From Lucinisca nassula (taxonomy: Eukaryota > Mollusca > Bivalvia > Lucinida > Lucinidae), in contig OY757023.1 of the NCBI GenBank assembly GCA_963580285.1, positions 91,103,108 to 91,167,107 on the forward strand: a stretch of DNA of 64,000 bases, read 5' to 3'. The notes beneath the pieces were generated by a model. It saw nothing but the letters and a program-made list of their open reading frames with translations, had not been told where the DNA came from and searched no databases. Position numbers and translations under genes: made by a program. Below are positions 10,948 to 21,729 of this stretch, piece after piece. Every line of letters starts with the position of its first letter. The stretch's first letter is position 1.

Positions 10948-11613
10948 CATCTCATCTCATCTCATCTCATCTCATCTCATCTCATCTCATCTCATCTCAT
11001 CTCATCTCATCTCATCTCATCTCATCTCATCTCATCTCATCTCATCTCATCTCATCTCATCTCATCTCATCTCATCTCATCTCATCTCATCTCATCTCAT
11101 CTCATCTCATCTCATCTCATCTCATCTCATCTCATCTCATCTCATCTCATCTCATCTCATCTCATCTCATCTCATCTCATCTCATCTCATCTCATCTCAT
11201 CTCATCTCATCTCATCTCATCTCATCTCATCTCATCTCATCTCATCTCATCTCATCTCATCTCATCTCATCTCATCTCATCTCATCTCATCTCATCTCAT
11301 CTCATCTCATCTCATCTCATCTCATCTCATCTCATCTCATCTCATCTCATCTCATCTCATCTCATCTCATCTCATCTCATCTCATCTCATCTCATCTCAT
11401 CTCATCTCATCTCATCTCATCTCATCTCATCTCATCTCATCTCATCTCATCTCATCTCATCTCATCTCATCTCATCTCATCTCATCTCATCTCATCTCAT
11501 CTCATCTCATCTCATCTCATCTCATCTCATCTCATCTCATCTCATCTCATCTCATCTCATCTCATCTCATCTCATCTCATCTCATCTCATCTCATCTCAT
11601 CTCATCTCATCTC

Positions 11614-11616
<3 letters not shown>
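10948..11616. repeat. (CTCAT)133 microsatellite
   Basis: About 665 bp of CTCAT with no visible interruption. All three forward frames stay open, because the 5-bp unit has no stop in this phase set, which gives spurious 240-293 residue frames of an LISSH pentapeptide repeat. Confidence 0.98.

Positions 11617-11643
<27 letters not shown>
11614..11643. repeat. (CTAT)n microsatellite
   Basis: Seven or so CTAT units continue directly from the CTCAT tract, an interrupted compound microsatellite. Confidence 0.9.
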
Positions 11644-11644
<1 letters not shown>

Positions 11645-12494
11645 AGTTAGGTTGAATTTAGAATTTAGCATAAAAATAAATAAATAAAGCACTGTATGAG
11701 TTTTTAAAACTATTTACAATCTGTTTACAGAGGTATGATAAATACAATACGGGCTTTGAACTCCTCTGTAGTATTGGCATTTACGAGGGGTGTTCGAAAT
11801 GAATTGCTTATTGCCCTCTAGCTCGATATCTATGTTGGGCACGATAAAAACCAATACATACATGTGTAGGGTTATTCAATACCAATGCAACGGTGTAAAT
11901 GTACATGTTTATGGGGCGCCTTTTTACTATTTAATCCGTATTTATAGATATCCATAATTATTTATGGATATCCATAATTCGAATTATGGATATCCATAAT
12001 TCGAATCATGGATATCCATTATTATTTATGGATATCCATAATTATTTATGGACATCAATAATTCGAATTATGGATATCCATAATTTGAATTATGGATATC
12101 ACTAAATCGAACAGAATTAATGATAACCATAAATCAAATAATGGATATCCATTATTCGATTTATTGATATCCATAAATCGAATTATGGATATCCATAAAT
12201 CGATTTATGGATATCATTAATTTAGATCGAAATATGGATATCCATAAATCGAATTATGGGTATCCTTAATTCGAATTATGGATACCCATTATTCGGCTGA
12301 TTTATGGATATCCATAAATCGAATTATGGATATCCGTAACTCTCCTCTGCAAAAAAAAACCTAATGAATAATGACTGCTCCCTTTGCCAAAAAAAAAACT
12401 CGACTGTTCCCGCCAGTGTGTAATGAAAGCCGGGATGGAGGTGGGGGTAATATAGGGTAGGCTTAGTGGTGGCCTATGGTGTGGGAGAGATAAG

Positions 12495-12610
12495 TTTTGT
12501 TTGATTTGAGTTTTAACGTCCCCTTCAATACTATTTAGATCATTTTGGAGACGTTGCTTCCAATTATGTTGGGCATTAAGCCTTCATTGAGGTGAAATGA
12601 CATCTCAATA
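12495..12610 (-). repeat. SINE family A, 3' part, inside the foldback element
   Basis: TTTGATTTGAGTTTTAACG followed by the ATTTTGGAGACGTTGCTTCC block. It is truncated where the family B head begins at 12613. Confidence 0.7.
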
Positions 12611-12612
12611 CC

Positions 12613-12835
12613 AGCTCAGTCGGATGCGCGTCTGACTGGTGATCAGGAGGACGCGGGTTCGATACCTGTCAGGGTCGGCAACATTCTTTCTTGGAGATTG
12701 ATCATGCAATCTTTTCTACGGTCATTCTCTCCCTTCCGATGATTCAAGAAGGGCAGTTTTGTTTTGGAGTCATCAAAAAATTTACACATCACTTTCACAA
12801 GTTCGTGAAATGAATACCCACTTACACCTAGCCTA
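12613..12835 (+). repeat. SINE family B, 5' tRNA-like half
   Basis: A tRNA-like head with AGCTCAGTCGGATGCGCG (A-box region) and GGGTTCGATACC (B-box), then the GGTCGGCAACATTCTTTC body and the TTCAAGAAGGGCAG block. The 3' tail is missing. Confidence 0.75.
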
Positions 12836-13055
12836 GCCACTAGGCGTTAAAATGGATAATATGAAATTAAAATCATCTTTTGCATTAAAATGAATAGTGT
12901 ATAAACGTTTATCTAGTCTAGTCTCTCTGGCTTAATTTTGAGATTACTAAGTTTGGAGATTCTACCAAATAGACTTGCCATTACCAACAAGGTGATAAAT
13001 TTGTAATATAATAAAAAATACTAAAATTGATCAGACTTTAATTATCAGATTAGTA

Positions 13056-13255
13056 GAGGATCTAAGCCTGCCCAGGCAAAGCGATGCGAGTCGGCCCGTC
13101 CATGCTTATAAACCCTACTGGTTTCATTGGGCGACAGGGCATGAGATGTCATTTCATCTCAATGTCGGGTAAAAGTCCCATAAAATTGGAAGCAACGTCT
13201 CCAAAATGACCTTTAGAGTGTTGACGGGGACGTTAAACCTCAAATCAAACAAACA
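13056..13255 (+). repeat. SINE family A, 3' two-thirds
   Basis: From AGGATCTAAGCCTGCCCAGG through TCATCTCAATGTCGGGTAAA to TCAAATCAAACAAAC. Confidence 0.8.
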
Positions 13256-13433
13256 AATACGTCCGAAGTGTCCTTAGGTGCGCAGTCCTCATAGAAGTGA
13301 TTCCAGAGGGACCGGATGCGTTGGCCGGAATTTCCAGAGCTTACGGCTGGTTCCGATATTTAACTGCACACATTCAGCGTATGACGTCGGTTGCTTTGGA
13401 AGCCTTACGGGCTGAAAAAGGCTGCCCGGCAGA
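13243..13433 (+). other. Coding-like stretch in the core of the foldback element
   Basis: One forward frame runs open for about 55 codons to a TGA at about 13444. The composition is convincingly protein-like: a VIPEGPDALAGISRAYGWF segment, then an RYLTAHIQRMTS segment and a charged ALRAEKGC end. A second frame stays open for another ~45 codons past that stop. I recognise no family. It may be a relic of a protein carried by the element or of an older insertion. Confidence 0.3.
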
Positions 13434-13606
13434 GAGGTCCCTTTGACTGGCCAACATCTTCCAGCGATGATGAAGACCCTTGAAGATTTTTACAATAAAC
13501 AACCACGTGACTTAGGGAGAAATCATAAAATCAAAAGCTTTGGCGGTGATTTATGGATATCCATAAATCGAATTATGGATAAATCGAATTATGGATATCC
13601 ATAATT

Positions 13607-13905
13607 GGCCCCCGCCCATAGGGGCTTGAAGAAATATATGGGATGCATGATGCTTCCACGCAGAGCTGAATCCGGCCCGCACACTAGTACTGGTAAACTG
13701 CTTAGAGGATCTAAGCCTGTCCAGGAACTGCAGTGCGAGGCGAACCGCCCATGCTAATAAACCCTATTGGTTTCATTGGGCGTCAGGGCTTGAGATGTCA
13801 TTTCATCTCAATGTCGGGTAAAAGTCCCACAAAATTGGAAGCAACGTCTCCAAAATGACCTTTACAGTGTTGACGGGGACGTTAAACCCCAAATCAAATA
13901 AACAA
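13607..13905 (+). repeat. SINE family A, full length
   Basis: Head CCCCCGCCCATAGGGGCTTG to tail CAAATCAAATAAACAATGG. It lies between two blocks of the ATGGATATCCATAA satellite, so it apparently inserted into the right arm. Confidence 0.85.
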
Positions 13906-14200
13906 TGGATATCCATAAATCGATCTGAATTATGTATATCCATAAATCGAATTATGGATATCCATAATTCGAATTATGGATATCCATAAATCAGAGGAAT
14001 AATGGATATCCATAAATCGAATTATGGATATCCATTATTCGGCTGATTTTTTTATATATAAATCGAATTATGGAATTCGATTTATGGATATCTATAAATG
14101 CGGATTAAATAGTAAAACGGCGCCCCATACATCTTACACTAAGTGTAAGACATAAAATGTGCATTTTGAATACACGCGGTCATTGACCACTACAGTAAAA

Positions 14201-15527
14201 ATGGTTGGTAGAAGCGTCGACAAGAAAGATGAAATACGGGCTTACATCAAAGCTCGCTCAAAACTTGGTTGTTCATTGAAGCAGCTGATGACAGAAATCT
14301 CTACTGCTTACGGACCTTCTTATGACACAGTTCGGCGGTGGATAAAGAATTTGAGTCTGGTGTAGAGTCCATAAAAAATGCACCCAAATCAGGTAGGCCA
14401 AAATCTGCATCTCGTAAAGTAATCGTTTCCAAAATAAAGGAAATAATTGAAGGAGATGCCAGATTTACTGTTCGTGTTATTGCACGAAAGGTGGGCATAT
14501 CACTATCAACCTTATTTTGAAGAAGTATTTGAAAGTCGGAAAGATTTCTGCTGCATGGGTGCCACATCTGTTGACTGAAGAGCAAAAGAGGCAACGGGTA
14601 AAAGTGACCAAAACGCTGCTTCAAATGTTTCCAAATTATGACAAAAAGCAGTTTGCCAATGTTGTCACAGGTGATGAAACCTGTGTCCATTATTTTGAGC
14701 CCGTCAGAGATCTGGGCCACGAAACACAGCCAACGCGCAATAATTGCCAAACGTTCTTTGAGTACAAAGAAGGTTTTGTATGCCATCTTCTTCTCTGGTG
14801 AAGGAGGCGCAATAAAAGTGCCGGTGAAAAAGGGCAACAACGTCATCGGAAAGTACTACAAAGACATAGTACTGAAGAAACTAGAAACGACGCCCTGTCA
14901 CTGGTTTTAAACATGTCCGTCTTCTATATGACAATGCCCGAGCTCATAGGCCCCTACCGACGCAAAAATTGAAAATTTATGTTTGTTTGTTTGTATTGGA
15001 GTTTAACGGCCCAGTTAACACTGTTTTAGGTCATTTTTGAGCCGGTCAGTTTACCTATCCACACTTTTCCTGGGCAAGCTTATAAGTAAACGGTTAACCA
15101 ATACGGTGCACATTCTTTCGCAAGAAACTGACAACTGCGTTTCTTGAATGACCGTAGAACAGATTTCATGATCAATCTCCACGAAAGAATGTTGCCGATC
15201 CCGGCAGGTATCGAACCCGCGTCCTCCTGATCACCAGTCAGACGCGCAGCCGACTGAGCTACCGAAGTCGGCGGCGTTTTTTGAAGACAGAAAAAGTAAC
15301 TGTTTTGCCTCACCCCTAGTATTCCCCCGACCTTGCCCCATGTGATTTCTTTTTTTCCGAAATCGAAATCATTCCTTGCTGGGCGGAAATACCAGTCCCG
15401 ACAAGCAATTGGGTCTGCTATTCATCAGTACCTTATTACTGTTCCCAAATCAGCGTAACGTGACGTCTACAAGAAGTGGATACATCGGCTGAAACTTTGC
15501 ATTTCTAGCCACGGGGAGTTAGCATGG
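14201..15527 (+). pseudogene. Mariner transposase, broken
   Basis: A DDE transposase of the Tc1/mariner superfamily (cut-and-paste). In order: an N-terminal helix-turn-helix region (from MVGRSVDKKDEIRAY), an interdomain with WVPHLLTEEQKR, the first catalytic Asp in VVTGDETCVHYFEP, the second in LLYDNARAH (about 14925), and the third in YSPDLAPCDF (about 15319). At least three frame changes occur (near 14345, 14520, 14700), an in-frame TAG stands just before the YSPDL block, and a 300-bp SINE is inserted between the second and third catalytic segments. The C-terminal part reads on to a KLCISSHGE-like end by 15525. It cannot make an active enzyme. The best resemblance is to the HSMAR/SETMAR-like mariners, from memory. 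Confidence 0.9.
14983..15285 (-). repeat. SINE family B, full length, inserted in the mariner
   Basis: Minus-strand complete copy. The head has AGCTCAGTCGGC and GGGTTCGATACC (Pol III A- and B-box types), the body GGCAACATTCTTTCGTGG, and the tail ends CTCCAATACAAACAAAC. It splits the transposase between its DNARAH and PHP-YSPDL segments, so it is younger than the mariner. Confidence 0.9.
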
Positions 15528-15537
15528 TGGCCGTTTT

Positions 15538-15690
15538 TCAGAAAGTGGCTAAAATTCATTTTCGTTTTACTCTCAGTATAACAGTAATTTTTTTAATATA
15601 ATTGAAGATGAATGTATTGGGCTTCAGAAAATTGCAGGTGTCATTCTCGGACCACCGGCGTAAAAGCATATGACGTCAAATAATGATGGC
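15538..15690 (-). repeat. Inverted copy of the 178-bp repeat at 18868-19225
   Basis: GGTGGCCGT, TTCATTTTCGTTTTACTCTC, TATAACAGTAATTTTT and GCAGGTGTC appear in the same order as on the complement of 19046-19225. Beyond it, 15690-16195 holds nothing I can name. Confidence 0.6.
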
Positions 15691-16197
15691 GTCCGAAAAT
15701 GTATTGAAAACCATACAGAAAAGTGTTGACCATGTCCTGTTACTAAATCCTATACTCTCACCAACTACGACTAAACAGGTGTCAAAGAAATAATTAATCA
15801 CACGTTCTTAAGGAAGGTTTGTACGTTTTGCATAGGAAAACGGCCACCGGAAGTACGAATCTTGCAGATATCGAGACCGCAGCAAACGCTTAGTGACAAC
15901 TGCCTTTATTAATATGTAACCCTTATTTGCGACCTTTAATTTATTCAAATTTGTCCGTAAATTGCAGAAATGTCACATTTTTCATCAAACTTTTGAGATG
16001 TATGATGGTAGGGAAAATATATCACACAGATTCTTCTCGTTAATTAAGGAGGATGTGAAGGACCACCAACTGCAATTATAATGGCAATACAGCACAATGG
16101 TTCAGATTGACACTATGCGTTTTCCAGTTAGATTTAATTTATATACTATGGATGGAAATGGAAGAGAAAACACTGTTTTTGTTTTTTTCAAACATCG

Positions 16198-16342
16198 ACA
16201 TGAGTGAGTATTTGAGTTTTACGTCCCACCAGCAGCTAAGGTCATACGGAGACGGGACCTCGGTTTAAAGACTCATCCGAAAGTCTGGAGAAGCCCTGGT
16301 TTACAAGGCGAGTAGCGTAACCACTACACCATGGAGGTCGAC
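16198..16342 (-). repeat. tRNA-derived SINE (family G)
   Basis: The complement reads CCATGGTGTAGTGGTTACGC (A-box type) followed by a short body and an ACGTAAAACTCAAATAC tail. No clear second copy is seen in the window. Confidence 0.55.
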
Positions 16343-16719
16343 ATCGGCATACATTGAACCCAATAAAGTACATGCAGTGGCCTGTTAGTGCCATACAATC
16401 TACCGTTGCAACTTTATATGACGAAATTTTCAGTTTATTAACGTATTGTAATGGTAACTGCTAAAGTTTTTCGATACAACCTTATCATGCTTAGTATATG
16501 CATAAAACTCTTATTTCATTGATTGTGATACATAAAATGATGTGACTGTCCTTAGTCTGGCCGACCAGCATGCATATGCAGAGTTCACAGTTCGAACGAT
16601 CACACTTAACAATACAGGGTGACAGTCTTCAAGGGGGTATTTATATATAAGAAATCTTTGTCCACATAAAAATAATAAATTACATATATTTCTTAAATAT
16701 GTCAAGGCAACCATATACA

Positions 16720-17965
16720 TGCTTACCCCTCCAGAACTTCAGTTAAATAAAGCAAATTCTTCAGATACTTAGATCCCGTTTTTGCATCTACATCTATTTA
16801 TTGCAGGTGGGTTTGTTTCTGGCAAAATTTATGATAAACGCGATGAGTTTGATTTTGAGATTGTAAACTTCCTATCTTGGATAGTGCTGTACCTCGTGCG
16901 CCATCCTATGGCGTTTATATTTCGTAATTAATTTGATTTGCCAGAGTGTCTAGTCATGTAATTTACTTCAACACTCGTAATAAATTGTTAACTGCTAAAC
17001 TTCTTAATCAGGGTTATCGGTATCATAAACTACGCAAAGCGTTTTTAAAATTTTATAGATATCATTCTGATTTAATTTCAAAATTCAATGTTGGACATAA
17101 ATCTCTTCTGCAACAAGGTCTATCGGAACCCGAAATTTATGGTGACTTAGTATATAAATTCAGAAAAATATATAAATGCAATGACTTCAGCACCCAATTT
17201 TGAAAAATCGTACTTCGATATAAAAAGATAGGATACAGCATAAATGTTATATGACAGACTGCATGCATGGAAGTTAACCCAATCACGGTTGACCACTTTG
17301 CTCCCCTCTCTAATTGCACGCCAGTGGGTCAGGCCTCAGATTCTATGACGGTTCCAGCGTAAAGGCCTACTGAAAATTAGATAGTATCTAATTTTGTGTA
17401 ATGTAGATTGGTGCCTGATACCCTGTCTCTGGTCGGGCCAATCCGAGTGTAACTGATGGTCTTCTTTTGCTTCAGCATTTCAGTGGTTTCTTGTTGTCGA
17501 GTCCTCACCGTTGTTTCATCTCTGTTGTTGTCTGATTTTTGTGTTCATGGAGATGTTGCACTGATGAGTTAGGAGGCCTTCACGCGGACTGAACAAATTG
17601 TCTAAATCGTAACAGAAATAAGGGCGAGGATTGAGGCCACGAAAAATCTATTTAAACCCCCCCCCCCCCCCCCCCCCAAGTGGAATTCGTTTCACTGACC
17701 CTTCCAAGCCGGTTCTTCTGTCGCGGTTTATTTTTGCTATGGTTTGTCTTTGATTGTTTGTATCGCTTATATTATTTTGTTTTGGATAGCCAATTGTATC
17801 GACCATTTTTGGGGAAAGTAACTGTTCTTTTGGCTCTCCGCTGTTGATATTTCCATTAGAGTCTGTTGTTCCATGTTTGTATTTCTTTCCCTTTGGTGTC
17901 TCTGATGGGAGCTATGGGTTAATTGTATTGATTCCTGATCATTGCCTTCACTTCTATTTTACTCA
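16720..17965 (+). pseudogene. C-terminal part of a YIDD-type reverse transcriptase element, with 3' region
   Basis: A decayed plus-strand copy. A stretch from PPELQLNKANSSDT through a YDKRDEFDFEIVNF-like segment leads to NTRNKLLTAKLLNQGYRYH, KFYRYHSDLISKFNV, YGDLVYKFRKIY and the end NCTPVGQASDSMTVP. Stops and frame changes occur near 16780, 16925 and 17200. It is followed by about 570 bp of non-coding sequence shared with the other copies, containing a C run at 17657-17677. The segment layout (FLDL, then Y-x-K-RDDF, then a region with R-x-R-C-like residues) resembles the region after the palm in Penelope-like RTs. The class is uncertain and no GIY-YIG domain is seen. Confidence 0.6.
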
Positions 17966-18006
17966 AAGTGTTATTGTATACAAACGTTTACATGTACAAA
18001 GATATT

Positions 18007-18008
18007 TT

Positions 18009-18061
<53 letters not shown>

Positions 18062-18062
18062 T
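18007..18062. repeat. (ATC)n / (CAG)n microsatellite
   Basis: Four ATC units followed by about 14 CAG/CAA units. It adjoins the 3' end of the RTE-like fragment at 18065-18470, so it may have grown from the element's microsatellite tail. Confidence 0.85.
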
Positions 18063-18064
18063 CA

Positions 18065-18470
18065 CCAGCCCAGGACCACGTTTTCCATCCACCTGCATGT
18101 CAAAGGCTGTCTTGACTGATCTGCTGGAGCGTTCTACATGCGCCTTCTCGCCTCAAGGATGAAGTCTAGGCCAGGCCGCGCAAGTAGCTCAGTGCAACCG
18201 ACTTGCAACTTGCTATTGGAGATCTGTCTGATCATTGCCCTATCATTAGAGGTTTGGTTTTGTCAATGACCAAGTCTCGCTGGCATGGGGCATTGCGCTC
18301 CGCACACAAGGGCTTAACATACGGTCACGTCTTGCATGAGAGATGGTGGGGAAGACACTCCTTGAACTTCTTCCAGACTGTTTTCACACGTGATGTGGTC
18401 GGTAGATTACAGCCAACTTCTGCAGAGTCAATGTCTTATAGGTAGCAAAAAGAAGCTACCACCTCCATTA
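18065..18470 (-). pseudogene. 3' fragment of the PHD-finger RTE-like LINE
   Basis: Parallel to 36290-36740 on the same strand. Shared blocks include GATCTGTCTGATCATTGCCC, CATTGCGCTCCGCACACAAG and CTTCCAGACTGTTTTCACACG. It represents the C-terminal region after the RT (RSAMLHA, DRAMIRQIC and VRSLLER-like segments) with many lesions. Confidence 0.7.
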
Positions 18471-18479
18471 TGATGTCAC

Positions 18480-18775
18480 TAGAAATTCTTGTGACATAGA
18501 ATGCACATGTGAAATATAAAAGCCATATCGCTTACCAATCAAAAGTTATGGCCAAAGTTAAAGTTTTTTAAAAAGTAGGTCGTACGTTAAGGACAAGGTC
18601 ACGAGGTCAAAAGCTATGGTACCACTGGAAAGGTCTTGGGACAAGAAATAAACATGTGAAATATGAAAGGCATACATCTGTTACCATTCAAAAGTTATGC
18701 CCGATGATAAAGTTTTTGCGGACAAACAAACAGACAGACAGACCAAAAACTATATTATTCGGGGGCATAAAATAG
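18480..18775. repeat. Two units of a dispersed tandem repeat with GGGGGCAT end
   Basis: Two units share CACATGTGAAATAT, AAAAGTTATG and AAAGTTTTT. It ends with AGACAGACAGACCAAAAACT and ATTCGGGGGCATA, resembling the GGGGGCATA end of element C at 60057, so it probably belongs to a related rolling-circle-like family. Confidence 0.5.
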
Positions 18776-18867
18776 TTTTCAAAAGCCTCTATTTCTAGCA
18801 TTTCTCCTGTTTATATAATAGTCGCAAAAAAAACTGTTCACGTGCTATAAGTAAGTATACCGTGAAT

Positions 18868-19225
18868 TATCTATGGCTTAATATGACGTCAGAGATATAT
18901 TGACCAATAGCTCGCTTATGCTCCGGGTGCAGTTCCGACACCTGCAAAGATCATGTAAGGCGGATATACTTGTAATGTAAAAAAGATACTGTTATACCGA
19001 AATTAAAACGAGGATGACAGTTTTCCTTAGGGTCACCATTATATATGTCTAATGATGACGTCATAGATACATTGACCATTAGCTCGCTTAGGCAAAGGGG
19101 TGCAGTTCTGACACCTGCCCGGATCATGCATGGTATGTATTTCTCTTTAAAAAATATGAAAAAAATACTGTTGTACCGAGAGTAAAAACGAAAATGAAAA
19201 CTTTTCCTACGGCCACCCATGTAAG
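18868..19225. repeat. Tandem duplication of a ~178-bp unit
   Basis: Units at about 18868-19045 and 19046-19225 share TGACGTCA-GATA, TTGACCA, TAGCTCGCTTA, GGTGCAGTTC-GACACCTGC and ATACTGTT-TACCGA. An inverted third copy lies at 15538-15690. Confidence 0.65.
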
Positions 19226-19319
19226 TACTTCAAGGGCATGAAATGAGCACTTTTGGGCTAACTTGAAATTTGAAGTCTCCAGATAGAAATAAGCAATTCA
19301 TTTCGAACATCCTACCATT

Positions 19320-20025
19320 GAGGAGGGAAGACAATTCCACTGAGGAATAATTCCAGGGAAAAAGATTTTTTTCAGTTCAGGACTTCGCAATATATCTGGT
19401 ACCTACTGTAATGTGTGTTGTGTGAGATGAACTGGTCACAGGGTTTAGTATTTATCTTTACTGTATTAGAGTGTATCTTATAAAAGAAGGTTAAGGAGGA
19501 CTGCTCACGGTGGGCCTCTAGGGATGGCCATTTCAGCTCATCAAGCATATCACCTCCACTACTTTTGTTCCGCCATCGCCGACAGGTCCACCGAACAGCC
19601 GTCCTCTGGACCTTCTCAATCTGTTGAATCTGGGTTTTAACATGGAGGTGCCAAACAGGTGACGCATGCTCAAGTTGAGGTAGAACCAATGTTTTGTATG
19701 CAAAACCCTTTGCCTGCCTGTGCGCAAAAGCCAAATTACGTCCAAGAAATCCTAATGTTTTAGTCGCTTTGGATGTTTTCTCGGAAATGTGCTGACCCCA
19801 GTCGTGAAACAACAGTGATGGTGATAACAAGATATTTAGCAGCCGTTTCACAAGAGCGGGCGGATCTAAAGCCAGACTTGGTTGGATGGTGAAGGTTATG
19901 CTCATTAAGATAACTCATTAATGACATATGAACGTGCCTTTCAAGAAGTTTAGATAAAACAGGAAGAATAGATATTGGTCCATAATTATTTACGTCATCG
20001 CATGGTCCATTTAGACAAATAATTT
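19320..20025 (-). pseudogene. CR1/L2-like LINE, internally deleted RT
   Basis: On the minus strand an N-terminal RT block (DDVNNYGPISILPVLSKLLE, then TKSGFRSARSCETA) is joined directly to the C-terminal block (TLGFLGRNLAFAHRQ, LVLPQLEHASPVW, IEKVQRTAVRWTC, MLDELKWPSLEAHREQSSLT). The catalytic palm with its FADD motif is absent, so about 150 residues are deleted. The 3' end abuts the right mariner end. Confidence 0.85.
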
Positions 20026-20870
20026 GTTCATTCCGCGTGAAGGCCTCCTAACTCACCATTGCAACATCTCCGAGAACACAAAAATAAAAGAACCACAGAG
20101 ATGAAACAACGGTGAGAACTCGAATGCAAGAAACTACTGAAATGATGGAGCAAAAGAAAACCAGCAGTTAGACTCCGATGGACCCGACCAGAGACAGAGC
20201 ATCAGGCACCAACCAACATTACATAAAATTAAATTCTCTCTAATTCTCAGTAAGCCTTTACGCTGGAACCGTCATAGAATCTGAGGCCTGACCCACCGGC
20301 GTGCAATTAAAGAGGGAAGCAGAGTTGTCAACCGTGATTTGGTTAACTACCATGCATGCAGTCGGTCGCATAACATTTATGTTGCGCCTTTAGCTTTTGA
20401 AAAATAGAAGTGATGGCAATGATCAGGAATCGATACAATTAACCTACAGCTCGCATCGGAGATACCACAGGGAAAGAAACACAAACACGAAATAACCGAA
20501 CCTAATGGAAACATCAATAGCGAAAAGCCACCACAAAATGGCCAATTGGCTATCCAAAACAAAATGATATAAGCGATAAAAACACTCAAAAGACAAACCA
20601 AAGCAAAAATAAACCGCGACAGAAGAACCGCCTTGGTGCGGTCAGTGAAACGAATTCCACTGGGGGTGCTTAAATCGATTTTACGTGGCCACAATCCTCG
20701 CCATTACTTCCGTCACGATTTAGACACATTATATGTTCAGTCCGGGAACACAAAAAATCAAACAACCACAGAGATGAAACAACGGTGAGGACTGGACAGT
20801 AAGAAAACACTGAAATGCTGGAGCAAACGAAAACCAACAATTAGACTCCGAGGCCTTTAGCTGACTTCTA
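20026..20870 (-). repeat. Two joined 3' pieces of the YIDD-type RT element
   Basis: About 20026-20388 carries the last ~40 codons of the RT element (NCTPVG... end at 20265-20388) plus part of its 3' region. About 20389-20870 is a second 3'-region copy starting at a different point. Both are minus strand, and the junction near 20388 is abrupt. Confidence 0.6.
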
Positions 20871-21392
20871 GAGATTTGGATGATTTATTAAATATTGACA
20901 ATACCGGTTTCGATAGTTTGATCAGACAAAATTCATCCCACACCCTCCCCCGAACTTCAGTTAAATAAAGCAAATTCTTCTGATACTGAGGCCACATTTT
21001 TGGATTTACGTCTATCTATTGTTGATGGGTTTGTTTCCTGCAAAACTTAGGATAAACGCGATGATTTTGATTTTGAGATTGTAAATTTTCCTCTTTTTTG
21101 GATGGTTATGTTACTCGTGCGCCATCATATGACATTTATATTTGCCAGAGTGTCTAGTTACGTATCTGACGTCAACATTCGTAATAAATTGTTAACTGCT
21201 AAACTTCTCAATCACGGTTATCGGTATCATAAACTACGCAAAGACTTTTCTAAATTTTATAGACGTCATTCCGATTTAATTTCAAAATTCAATGTTGAAC
21301 TTAAATCTCTTCTGCAACAAGGTCTATTGGAGCCCGAATTTATGGCAGTATATAAATTCAGAAAAATATATACTGATATATATAGAGCTTAA
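20871..21392 (+). pseudogene. YIDD-type RT element, 3' coding part
   Basis: Starts in an LDDLLNIDN-type segment (the catalytic YIDD region, eroded), then PPELQLNKANSSDTEATFLD, YDKRDDFDFEIVNF, a frame change near 21110, NIRNKLLTAKLLNHGYRYH, KFYRRHSDLISKFNVEL, and a stop at 21390. The SDSMTVP end is missing. It is the best copy for the palm-proximal region. Confidence 0.65.
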
Positions 21393-21729
21393 ATTTGCAA
21401 TAAACCTTGCTTTGTATGGTCTTTTGTGACGTTTAGGTAACCAATATAATGTAGGAAGCTTGGTTTGGCCTTCTGTAACACATACATCAAACATGGTTGC
21501 TTAATGACAAATGTGGTCATCAACTAAAACCCTCTCTACAGTCATAGGCCTTAGTACCACCAAGTTCTTGCTGAAGAGTGTTAACATAGTGGAGCCGTCA
21601 AACAACGACCATATTGTTAGCGGCCTTATCTGCTGGGGTCAACACAAACTTCTTATGAAATGCTTGAATGCCTAGTTTAAGGTGACGTAAAGACGTCTTA
21701 GGTTTAGGAGGTAATAAGTAAAGTAGAAG
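21393..21729. other. Unassigned
   Basis: No repeat or gene recognised between the plus- and minus-strand RT-element copies. Confidence 0.35.

Larger units (their letters stand above)
11911..14128. mobile_element. Foldback element with palindromic satellite arms
   Basis: The two ends are inverted copies over about 45 bp (ATGGGGCGCC, then TTTACTATTTAATCC, then ATTTATAGATATCCATAA) with about two mismatches. Inside each end runs an array of ATGGATATCCATAA-type palindromes with AATCGAATT spacers (11940-12340; 13545-13600 and 13905-14100). The middle holds SINE copies and about 600 bp of unassigned DNA, including a coding-like stretch near 13243-13433. It sits between the left mariner end and the mariner start codon. 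I cannot assign a known superfamily. Confidence 0.7.
11791..19310 (+). mobile_element. Mariner-like region bounded by matching inverted ends 7.5 kb apart
   Basis: The left end reads TGTTCGAAATGAATTGC from 11791. The right end (19289-19310) is its exact complement over 22 bp, and partial similarity continues outward to a TA on each side. Between them lies a decayed mariner transposase in the same orientation as the left end. A mariner is normally about 1.3 kb, so most of the interval is later insertions: the foldback element 11911-14128, SINEs, RT-element and LINE pieces. Alternatively the two ends belong to two different mariner copies. Confidence 0.55.

Noticed and set aside
10774..11655. 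293- and 240-codon frames made of LISSH repeats
   Set aside because: They are the CTCAT microsatellite read in different frames, not proteins.
14301..14846. 181-codon minus-strand open frame
   Set aside because: Exact antisense of the mariner transposase, whose plus-strand motifs (TGDET, WVPHLL) are clear.
18016..18119. Polyglutamine protein frame
   Set aside because: CAG/CAA microsatellite read through; the flanks are retroelement DNA.
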